A DNA stretch of 37,439 nt from Clostridiales bacterium (GTDB lineage Bacteria; Bacillota; Clostridia; Saccharofermentanales; Saccharofermentanaceae), in assembly GCA_017617995.1 (NCBI GenBank), contig JAFZVE010000071.1, positions 1 to 37,439 on the forward strand, in the 5' to 3' direction. Below are positions 1 through 7,107 of this stretch, piece after piece. The translations under genes were made by a program, and so were the position numbers. Each line of letters begins with the position of its first letter. The stretch's first letter is position 1. A model generated the notes under the pieces. It was not told the origin of the DNA. It saw only the letters and a program-made list of their open reading frames with translations, and searched no databases.

Positions 1-962
1 ACGGAAGCACCAACCATCGGGTTGTTACCCATACCGAGGAAGCCCATCATCTCAACGTGTGCCGGAACGGAGGAAGAACCTGCGAACTGAGCATCGGAGT
101 GCATACGGCCCATCGTATCGGTCATACCGTAGGAAGCCGGACCTGCAGCCATGTTATCCGGATGGAGTGTACGACCTGTACCACCACCACTTGCAACAGA
201 GAAGTACTTCTTGCCGGCGGCAACTCTTTCCTTCTTGTATGTGCCGGCAACCGGATGCTGGAAACGTGTCGGGTTTGTGGAGTTACCTGTGATGGAAACG
301 TCTACGTTCTCGCTCCAGTTGATCGCAACGCCTTCACGAACGTCGTCTGCACCATAGCAGCGAACCTTCGCACGCGGGCCATCAGAATACGGAGTTTCCT
401 TAACGATCTTCAGCTCGCCTGTGTAGTAGTCGAACTGTGTCTGAACATAGGTGAAACCATTGATTCTGGAGATGATGAACGCAGCATCTTTACCCAGACC
501 ATTGAGGATAACACGGAGAGGCTTAACACGAACTTTGTTAGCCATCTCAGCGATCTTGATCGCGCCCTCAGCAGCAGCGAAAGACTCGTGGCCGGCGAGG
601 AATGCGAAGCACTCTGTCTCCTCACGGAGGAGCATAGCAGCGAGGTTACCATGGCCAAGACCAACCTTACGGTCGTCAGCAACAGTACCCGGGATGCAGA
701 AAGCCTGCAGGCCGATACCGATCGCCTCAGCAGCGTCAGCCGCCTTTGTGCAGCCCTTCTTAATAGCAATAGCAGCACCTACAACATAAGCCCACTTCGC
801 GTTCTCGAAGCAGATGTTCTGTGTGCTTTCACAAATCTTGTAAGGATCGATGCCCTTCTCGTCGCAGATCTTCTTTGCTTCTTCGATAGAGGAAATACCA
901 TTATCGTTCAGAGCCTTGTTGATCTGATCTATTCTTCTGTCATAGCTTTCAAACAATGCCAT
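1..962 (-). CDS. GGGtGRT protein, 3' end cut by the window edge
   Basis: An open frame on the minus strand runs from an ATG at 962 to the window edge without a stop, giving about 320 residues. The start follows GGAAGGAGATTAAAGATT, a good ribosome binding site. The protein begins MALFESYDRRIDQINKAL and contains SGGGTGRTLHPDNM, the signature that gives the GGGtGRT family its name. Family members are about 330 residues long, so only a few C-terminal residues should be missing. The biochemical role is not known to me. Genes of this family commonly sit beside a NifU-like Fe-S scaffold gene, and the next gene upstream on the same strand, 20 bp away, is exactly that, so the two are probably co-transcribed and functionally linked. 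The opposite strand also carries a long open frame here, but it has no recognisable domain and no credible start. Confidence 0.9.
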   Translation of the reverse strand, partial: MALFESYDRRIDQINKALNDNGISSIEEAKKICDEKGIDPYKICESTQNICFENAKWAYVVGAAIAIKKGCTKAADAAEAIGIGLQAFCIPGTVADDRKVGLGHGNLAAMLLREETECFAFLAGHESFAAAEGAIKIAEMANKVRVKPLRVILNGLGKDAAFIISRINGFTYVQTQFDYYTGELKIVKETPYSDGPRAKVRCYGADDVREGVAINWSENVDVSITGNSTNPTRFQHPVAGTYKKERVAAGKKYFSVASGGGTGRTLHPDNMAAGPASYGMTDTMGRMHSDAQFAGSSSVPAHVEMMGFLGMGNNPMVGAS

Positions 963-982
963 AATCTTTAATCTCCTTCCTC

Positions 983-1675
983 TTACTCTTTACGCGGATC
1001 GATGTAACGAACCGCACTGTCGAATCTGCCGTATGTACCGAGGTTAGCCTGGTAAGCTTCGTTTGCATCCTTACCGGACTTGATCTGATCGAGCATCGGT
1101 CCGATCTTCAGGTACTGGTAGCCGATGATCTGATCGTCAGCATCCAGAGCCAGCTTAACGATGTACCCTTCTGTGAGCTCGAGGTAACGGGGACCCTTCT
1201 CGAGAGTGGAGAAGATGGTACCTGTCTGGGAACGCAGACCCTTACCAAGGTCTTCGAGGCCGGCGCCGATAGAAAGACCGCCCTCGGAGAAAGCACTCTG
1301 TGTACGACCGTAAACGATCTGGAGGAAGAGCTCTCTCATAGCAGTATTGATAGCGTCGCAAACGAGGTCAGTATTCAGAGCCTCGAGGATCGTCTTACCA
1401 GGGAGGATCTCACCGGCCATAGCTGCGGAGTGAGTCATACCTGTGCATCCGATCGTCTCAACGAGAGCCTCCTGGATAACGCCGTCCTTAACGTTCAGAG
1501 ACAGCTTACATGTGCCCTGCTGCGGTGCGCACCAGCCGATACCGTGTGTGTAACCGGAAATGTCCTTAATCTCTTTGGCCTGTATCCACTTTCCTTCTTC
1601 AGGAATCGGAGCCGGACCATGGTTGCAGCCCTTTGCAACGCAAGTCATCTGTTCAACTTCATGTGTCTTGATCAT
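983..1675 (-). CDS. Iron-sulfur cluster assembly scaffold-like protein (NifU-like)
   Basis: This 230-residue protein starts MIKTHEVEQMTCVAKGCNHG. The ATG at 1675 follows AAAGGGGTTTTCAAC, a good ribosome binding site; a 21-codon extension to 1738 lacks one and would overlap the promoter region. The sequence carries cysteines in TCVAKGC, GWCAPQQGTC and the IscU/NifU-like ETIGCTGMTHSAAMAG, consistent with binding a transient Fe-S cluster. It is longer than a canonical IscU/SufU (about 130-150 residues) and belongs to the variant found next to GGGtGRT-protein genes in Clostridia. It is followed after 20 bp by the GGGtGRT gene on the same strand, so they likely form a two-gene operon driven by the promoter at 1756-1783. 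The scaffold role is inferred from family resemblance; what the pair acts on cannot be read from the sequence. Confidence 0.88.
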   Translation of the reverse strand: MIKTHEVEQMTCVAKGCNHGPAPIPEEGKWIQAKEIKDISGYTHGIGWCAPQQGTCKLSLNVKDGVIQEALVETIGCTGMTHSAAMAGEILPGKTILEALNTDLVCDAINTAMRELFLQIVYGRTQSAFSEGGLSIGAGLEDLGKGLRSQTGTIFSTLEKGPRYLELTEGYIVKLALDADDQIIGYQYLKIGPMLDQIKSGKDANEAYQANLGTYGRFDSAVRYIDPRKE

Positions 1676-1755
1676 GTTGAAAACCCCTTTCGAAATAATG
1701 CGTGTAGCCATTGTGCACGCCAATATTCCGATCGGCACACAATAACACTTCTAGT

Positions 1756-1783
1756 ATTATAGCAAATCTGCCCGAAATGACAA
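1756..1783 (-). promoter_or_regulatory. Promoter for the NifU-like/GGGtGRT operon
   Basis: Read on the minus strand there is TTGTCA (1783-1778), a 16-bp spacer and a perfect TATAAT (1761-1756). Transcription would begin near 1749 and give a leader of about 70 nt before the ATG at 1675. This is a sigma-A-type promoter by consensus match only. Confidence 0.65.
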
Positions 1784-1914
1784 CCGAAAAATCGTGCGGT
1801 TTCTAGGATTTAGCGTGCTTCAAATGATTTTCATTTCGGAGTGAAAAGCACTTGCCCCGCGCCCTTTCTTTCACAGATCACGCTTCGTGTCCGCCCGACG
1901 GAAAGAGAAGAAGA

Positions 1915-1948
1915 AAGACCTCCCCGGGATTTCTCCCGAGAAGGTCTT
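1915..1948 (-). terminator. Rho-independent terminator after the beta-helix/short-peptide genes
   Basis: On the minus strand AAGACCTTCTCGGGA pairs with TCCCGGGGAGGTCTT across a GAAA loop. The two non-Watson-Crick positions are G-U wobbles only in the minus-strand RNA, and a pyrimidine-rich tail (TCTTCTTCTCTTTCC) follows in that direction. It therefore ends transcription arriving from the gene pair at 2012-4218. Between it and the promoter at 1783 I see no gene. Confidence 0.7.
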
Positions 1949-2011
1949 GTTGAATAATTAAGTTCGATCAGCTACCGCTAAGATCGATGCCTGAATGGGA
2001 AGGATAGACCG

Positions 2012-2113
2012 TTATGTCCACTCACCTTCGAACGGATCACTTTCTGTAATGACATCAGTTCCGTCGAAATAGATGATCTCAATTACACACTCTTCATAGT
2101 TGCTTTTTTCCAT
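2012..2113 (-). CDS. 33-residue acidic peptide, possibly secreted or modified
   Basis: A short frame starts 17 bp after the stop of the beta-helix protein gene, with GTGTGAGGAAAAAGAAA as ribosome binding site before ATG. The product starts MEKSNYEECVIEIIYFDG, continues with TDVITESDPFEGEWT and stops. The layout, a short charged N-terminus, a hydrophobic-acidic middle, a DVIT-(E/T)-S motif and an acidic tail, resembles the many small unannotated proteins of gut Clostridia that share a D-(V/I)-I-T-x-S motif. No function is known to me for them; a RiPP-like precursor is one possibility, although no maturation enzyme lies in this window. It contains one Cys (residue 9). It is placed between the upstream gene and that gene's terminator, so it should be on the same transcript. 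Confidence 0.6.
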   Translation of the reverse strand: MEKSNYEECVIEIIYFDGTDVITESDPFEGEWT

Positions 2114-2130
2114 TTTCTTTTTCCTCACAC

Positions 2131-4218
2131 TTATGCCATTTTTGCTGCTTCTTCTGCAAAATTGTAATATGCTTGTGCCAGATTCTTCATAGGCTTAGAA
2201 CCTGTACCGTAAATAACCTGAAGGTATGTATAGACGGAATACTGACCACTTACATTTCCTACTGTAAAGTCAAAAGGCACATTATACTTGGAAGCCTTGA
2301 AACCAGCCTCATCGTAATCCTTGATAGTATAAACATAATAGTTTCCACTTGCAACACCTTCAACAGTCTTTGAACCGTCCGCATAAGCGACTGTCATGGT
2401 AGGAGCAGTATCCCCACCTCCCAAAGCAGACTTTGAGAAACGCATCTTAACCTCGGTCTTTGAAAGGAAGGATACATTAGCACCGGCAAAAGCTTCATCC
2501 GGATCTGTAAGTGTATATGTAGTTGATGAAAGACCATAATCAGGATCTAAAGTAAAATCTATGCCACCAGGAAGCTCCTCTGCATTGATCTTGAGCTGAA
2601 TCTGAGCATAACCGCCGTAAGTAAGGAGAGCATCTACAAGATCTTCATAAGAAGAATCTTGCGATACCGAGTTTCTAGCTACATTTTCAACAGTCGTTGT
2701 ATATACTTTATCATGACCTTCGCAAGTAAGCGTGATCGTGATCGGTGCTGTCATACAAGCTGACTCGACAGGGATTACAAAGTAGTCGCCTATACTATCA
2801 GAGTCAAACCCAGTAACGTTCTTGTTGACATCCACCTTCGGAGATCCGGTCTTCGTATAAGAATATGTGTAATTAATTGAAACATCTGCCTGAGCAGCTG
2901 TGCCAAAGTTCACATAAACCTTGAAAAGGATCTCTCCGCCAATTCCGATCATGTAACCACTTACCTTAGGCAGTGTTCCCTGCTTAAGCATAATATAGCT
3001 GCCGGAAACATTTGCATAGTAGCCTGTATGATCACTGACAAAACTATCTAATGAATAGCTCTTGCCGTTGGTATCAAAACAGTTTGCAGAAAGTGTTTTC
3101 GTAGAAAATCCCAATTGGGCTGAAGCTGAAAGATCACCGCTTAATATAAAGCTGGCTGGAGTAGTGCCGTTTACATCAAAGAAAATATTGGCTCTTTCAC
3201 CATCAACAGTTCCTTTAACTTTATTTCCATAAACCTTAGGCGAACCCTGCACAAACACCTCATGTCCATAGGTATTTGGATAGATCTCGATACCGCCGCC
3301 ACCGTTACTGCCACTATTAGCCTTGACATTGTTATCTGTGATCGTACCGCCATAAAGATAGAAATGGCATCTGCTGATTCGGATACCACCACCAAGCTCT
3401 TTGGCTTCATTACCACTAATCAGACAATCGTAAATAGTAACAGATGCTTTTAAATTCTCGCCATTAGGACCATGTTCTGCACTTGAAGCATTACCGGAAA
3501 TGGCTCCGCCGCCTTTGCCTGCGTAACAATTTGTAATCGTTCCGCTATTCATTACGAAATAAGCGCCATTTGATACGAAAATCGCACCACCTTCATCAGT
3601 AGCTTCAAAACTGGTAATAGTAGCACCATCAAGAATGCAAGTGCTTTCCCACTCTACCAATACACATCCGCCTCTATTGTCATTAGTACCAACACCGCTA
3701 GCATTAATCCAATAGTCCGTGGAGCCTATACCATCAGTGCCAGCACCGGTAATTGTGCCTGGACCGCTTATTGTCAATGTAACACCAGTAGCTGATTTGT
3801 TGAGATCAGGAAGTCCTTTACCATTTGCATTAGCGCCTCTAACCTTACCAACAACGTAAAAGCTCTCCGTACCGGTATAAGTGATTGTATGATCGTTAAG
3901 ATTGATCGTTACGGAAGCATCCTGAGTCTCGATCTTCGCGCCGGCAGAAACGGTTACATTCTCTGTAAGAGTATAAACTCCTGCTGCTTCAGGCATCTTA
4001 CCGCCATTAGCATTAATGTCAGCCTGAGTAATTACACCATTTGCAAACAGGCCAACCTGCTCTGGATCTGGTGTCTGTTCTTGTGTGTCGTCCAAGTTTT
4101 CGGCAGCGACCGGATTGGGATCTGCTTCTTCATTATCGGCGAAAGCAGCAAAAGAAAATGATCCGAATACCATTACCATCGAACAAAGAGCAGCAAAAGC
4201 TTTAATGTGTTTTTTCAC
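2131..4218 (-). CDS. Secreted right-handed beta-helix-like protein
   Basis: This protein has 695 residues if it starts at the GTG at 4218, which has AGAAAGGAAACGAAA just upstream and yields a typical signal peptide (KKHIKAFAALCSMVMVFG, then SFSFAAFAD). An ATG at 4236 adds six residues but lacks a ribosome binding site. After an acidic linker, residues about 65-400 show repeating short strands with stacked Asn/Gly turns such as GGAIFVSNGAYFVMNSGTIT and GGGIRISRCHFYLYGGTITD, the pattern of parallel beta-helix repeats seen in adhesins and polysaccharide-active proteins. The C-terminal 300 residues look beta-rich (Ig- or carbohydrate-module-like) and end in a helix. There is no LPXTG sortase motif, no dockerin and no catalytic motif I recognise, so it is probably a released or cell-associated surface protein. 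Codon use is more AT-rich than that of its neighbours. Confidence 0.85.
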   Translation of the reverse strand: MKKHIKAFAALCSMVMVFGSFSFAAFADNEEADPNPVAAENLDDTQEQTPDPEQVGLFANGVITQADINANGGKMPEAAGVYTLTENVTVSAGAKIETQDASVTINLNDHTITYTGTESFYVVGKVRGANANGKGLPDLNKSATGVTLTISGPGTITGAGTDGIGSTDYWINASGVGTNDNRGGCVLVEWESTCILDGATITSFEATDEGGAIFVSNGAYFVMNSGTITNCYAGKGGGAISGNASSAEHGPNGENLKASVTIYDCLISGNEAKELGGGIRISRCHFYLYGGTITDNNVKANSGSNGGGGIEIYPNTYGHEVFVQGSPKVYGNKVKGTVDGERANIFFDVNGTTPASFILSGDLSASAQLGFSTKTLSANCFDTNGKSYSLDSFVSDHTGYYANVSGSYIMLKQGTLPKVSGYMIGIGGEILFKVYVNFGTAAQADVSINYTYSYTKTGSPKVDVNKNVTGFDSDSIGDYFVIPVESACMTAPITITLTCEGHDKVYTTTVENVARNSVSQDSSYEDLVDALLTYGGYAQIQLKINAEELPGGIDFTLDPDYGLSSTTYTLTDPDEAFAGANVSFLSKTEVKMRFSKSALGGGDTAPTMTVAYADGSKTVEGVASGNYYVYTIKDYDEAGFKASKYNVPFDFTVGNVSGQYSVYTYLQVIYGTGSKPMKNLAQAYYNFAEEAAKMA

Positions 4219-4284
4219 TTTCGTTTCCTTTCTCATCTATGTCAATACAAATTCGTCTATGCTACAATTAACTATATTATCACT

Positions 4285-4290
4285 ATTATA
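4285..4290 (-). promoter_or_regulatory. Likely -10 box for the beta-helix protein gene
   Basis: A perfect TATAAT reads on the minus strand at 4290-4285, about 70 bp upstream of the GTG start at 4218, in an AT-rich stretch. No clear -35 is seen at 16-18 bp; TTGCAA lies 14 bp upstream. Confidence 0.45.
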
Positions 4291-4423
4291 GACTTTATGC
4301 AATTTTGCAAATGGGAAATTCATAGATTGATTTTTCTTTTCATAAACCGAGGGATGATTTGTTTTTTGAACCCACCGCTCATGTCGCTGTCGATACAGTT
4401 CCATAAGAGAACAGTCACTTTCA

Positions 4424-4451
4424 TTGAAACGCCTCATTCCAAAGATATAAT
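4424..4451 (+). promoter_or_regulatory. Promoter for the tandem binding-lipoprotein genes
   Basis: TTGAAA at 4424-4429, a 16-bp spacer and TATAAT at 4446-4451 form a good sigma-A-type promoter. The start near 4458 would leave a leader of about 70 nt before the ATG at 4529. It lies back to back with the promoter of the beta-helix gene. Confidence 0.65.
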
Positions 4452-4528
4452 GGAGTCAAGTGGGGGAATAGTGCTCGCACACGACACTGCAGGCACGTTC
4501 TCCGGTGCGCAGGAGAGGGGATTTTTAG

Positions 4529-7024
4529 ATGAACGGGTGGAAGCGTTTCTTAAGTACAGGAATCTGTTTCTCTTTTGTTTTGGCAACGATGCTATGCTCG
4601 GCGACGGCCTGCAAAAAGAGCGGAAACGGGAGCGACGGAGCGGGCACGAACGGACAGGCATCCGGCGTCGGCATGATCCCGGACGCGACGAATCCGGACG
4701 GAACGCGGCACGACTATGTGCTCGAGAGTGACCCGTACTATACCTGCGAGCAGATGACATTTGAAATCCCACTTGAAGAAGGACAGACAGCAAAGAACGT
4801 GAGCATCCGGGATGAAGTGCTTTTCATGGGGGATTATATCGCCGTGGCCTTTAACGGCGGATACGATATGCCCGAGGATGTGAAGAGCGAATATCAAAGC
4901 CTCGAGAATTCGCAAGATACCGCGGACTATCTCCGCTATCACGAGATCGAGTACGACTATATGGAAGCAGGCGTATGTCTCTTCGACCTCCTCGGAAATC
5001 CGGTCGGCAAGCTTCTCCTGGGGCGGGGAGAAGAGTTCCGAGCATTCTGCCGGTACGGGCAGGATAAGGTCGCGGTGGTGGCCGAGTACTATAACTACGA
5101 AGAGCAGCACGACGAACTGTGGCTCCGGATCTATTCCCTGGATGGCACTTGCGAAAGCAGGACACAGATCGAGATCGGCCAAACGACGATGATCCGGATG
5201 GAAGGACTCGAGAACGGGAATCTCCTTATCGTCCATAACGGAGATGCGTATATCCTGAGTCCGGAGGGCAAGGTGCTCCACAAGTCTTCTTTCTATCTTC
5301 AGTGCGAGGCGATCCTTCACGCGAACGGGAAATACTATCTTATCGTCGGGTTTGACAGGACCGTCGATGGCGAAGTGCAGCATGTCTACGGGTATCAGGA
5401 GATCGATACCGAGACCGGAGAACTCTCCGAGAAACAGGAGTTCATGCGGGTCGATCAGCCCATATGTGCTTCCGGGGAGAACCTGTATATCTTTACCGGA
5501 AGATCCCTCTCATGTATAGACATGTTCACGGGAGAGGAAACACCGGTCTACACCGGAAACGATAACGATTTTTCCGTATTCTTCGGTGGCATGGGTGCCC
5601 TGCGCGTCAACTCGGATCAGGATATCCTCTTCGCGCAGCCGGAATTTGCTGACGAAAGTGGTGCTGCGCCGAGCCTGACGCTCTACCATATTCAGAGAGC
5701 GGCGACCAACCCGCATGCCGGGAAGCGGATCCTCCGCGTGGGTACCTATGGAAAAGCAAACTATACGAAAGAAATACTCGATTACAATAACCGCCCGGAT
5801 AGTAAAGCGCACGTAGTCATGTACGACGCATGGTCGAATGCCGACATGGACAGTGCTTTTGCCAAGGCGGAGGCAAGCATGGTAGATACCGTGCTTCTGG
5901 ATATGAGATCAGGAACCGGGCCGGACGTGCTTCTGGATTTTGCGGACTTTGCTCAGTTCAATAATGACGCGGTCCTTCTGGATCTTAATCCCTATCTCGA
6001 CGGGGATGCGGGCATCGATCGGAGCCTCTACTACGACAACATCTTCCGTGCATTTGAGACAGACGGCAAACTCTACCAGATCCCACTGACGGTACGTGTC
6101 GATGCGCTGGCCGGGAATCCGGATCTGCTGGGCGGGACGACGTCGTGGACATGTGACGAGTTCCTCGCGAAGATCCGTTCGCTCGGAGATGGGGTGCTGC
6201 CGCTTCTTTCGCAGAGTGAAAATGACTCGATGACGCTCCTTCTACAGCTTCTAGGTGACGACATGAATCATTATGTCGACTACAGCAAACCCGAAGCGAA
6301 CTTCGACAGCGACGATTTCAGGAGACTTCTGGAGATCTCGAAGATCGTGGGCGATAAGCTCAATCCGGACCTGATCGATGACCTCATGGAGGAGTACGAC
6401 GATATGCGTTACGGCGACGGGAACCACAGTACTGAAGCGATCGTCATGGATGCGGGGCTGTGCTGCCTGGTGCCGATCCGTCTGTGGAGCCTGCGGGAGT
6501 ACTCACGGTATTCCGACCTGTGCGATAACCGCGTCGTGATTCTCGGCTGGCCGACCACGGGCGGACAGGGTTTTGCGGCGGAAGCCAATGCTTCGATAGG
6601 AATATCGAAGTTTTCGGAGTGTCAGGAGGAGGCGTGGGACTTCGTGAGATACCTGCTGTCTCCAGAAGCACAGAAATTGAATGTCAGACAATCCGGGGCA
6701 TCGGAAGGGATCAGTATCTGCCGCGAGATCGAGGAGGAAGCGGTTGCTCTGACGATCGAGCAGGACAAAAAGGAAAAAGAGCGGTTACAGGAAAGACAGA
6801 ACCAGGGCTATGACGGTCCGGTCGCGCCTGCGATCACGGAAGAAATGGGTGTGGTGTTCCTCGGTTACATCGAGCACATCACCACTTCCGTGAACCGGAA
6901 TCCGGCGGTGTTTAACATCATCCGGGAAGAAGCGCCGGCGTACTTTAGCGGAGACAGAAGCGCGGAGGATGTAAGTAGAATCATCCAGAACCGCGTGACG
7001 ACGCTCCTCGCGGAGCAGGGATAG
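4529..7024 (+). CDS. Lipoprotein with ABC-type solute-binding domain and N-terminal beta-rich half (paralog 1)
   Basis: The 831-residue protein starts at an ATG preceded by CAGGAGAGGGG. Its signal peptide ends in SATAC, making Cys28 the probable lipidated residue; a Ser/Gly-rich linker follows. Residues about 60-390 are beta-rich with repeated 'GNLLIVHNGDAYILSPEGK'-type strands that resemble propeller blades. From about residue 396 (NPHAGKRILRVGTYG) the protein looks like an extracellular solute-binding protein of the sugar-binding type: GTGPDVLLDF, LNPYLDGD, YQIPLTVRVDALAGNPDLLGG and LGWPTTGGQGFAAEANASIGIS with a C-terminal EEAWDFVRYLLSPEAQ helix. Canonical binding proteins are about 400-450 residues, so the N-terminal half is an addition. 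It is followed by a paralog 83 bp downstream. No permease or ATPase gene lies near, so it may serve an unlinked transporter or act as a surface sensor. Confidence 0.88.
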   Translation: MNGWKRFLSTGICFSFVLATMLCSATACKKSGNGSDGAGTNGQASGVGMIPDATNPDGTRHDYVLESDPYYTCEQMTFEIPLEEGQTAKNVSIRDEVLFMGDYIAVAFNGGYDMPEDVKSEYQSLENSQDTADYLRYHEIEYDYMEAGVCLFDLLGNPVGKLLLGRGEEFRAFCRYGQDKVAVVAEYYNYEEQHDELWLRIYSLDGTCESRTQIEIGQTTMIRMEGLENGNLLIVHNGDAYILSPEGKVLHKSSFYLQCEAILHANGKYYLIVGFDRTVDGEVQHVYGYQEIDTETGELSEKQEFMRVDQPICASGENLYIFTGRSLSCIDMFTGEETPVYTGNDNDFSVFFGGMGALRVNSDQDILFAQPEFADESGAAPSLTLYHIQRAATNPHAGKRILRVGTYGKANYTKEILDYNNRPDSKAHVVMYDAWSNADMDSAFAKAEASMVDTVLLDMRSGTGPDVLLDFADFAQFNNDAVLLDLNPYLDGDAGIDRSLYYDNIFRAFETDGKLYQIPLTVRVDALAGNPDLLGGTTSWTCDEFLAKIRSLGDGVLPLLSQSENDSMTLLLQLLGDDMNHYVDYSKPEANFDSDDFRRLLEISKIVGDKLNPDLIDDLMEEYDDMRYGDGNHSTEAIVMDAGLCCLVPIRLWSLREYSRYSDLCDNRVVILGWPTTGGQGFAAEANASIGISKFSECQEEAWDFVRYLLSPEAQKLNVRQSGASEGISICREIEEEAVALTIEQDKKEKERLQERQNQGYDGPVAPAITEEMGVVFLGYIEHITTSVNRNPAVFNIIREEAPAYFSGDRSAEDVSRIIQNRVTTLLAEQG

Positions 7025-7107
7025 ACACAGGCGTGAAAGAAAGACAACGCGAGTGCGAACAAAGGAAAATGTCACCTCGCGAGAAGCACTTTAGGAGGGC
7101 ATGGATT

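Noticed and set aside
57..971. Long plus-strand open frame of 304 codons
   Set aside because: It is antisense to the GGGtGRT gene, which has a family signature and a good ribosome binding site; the plus frame has neither.
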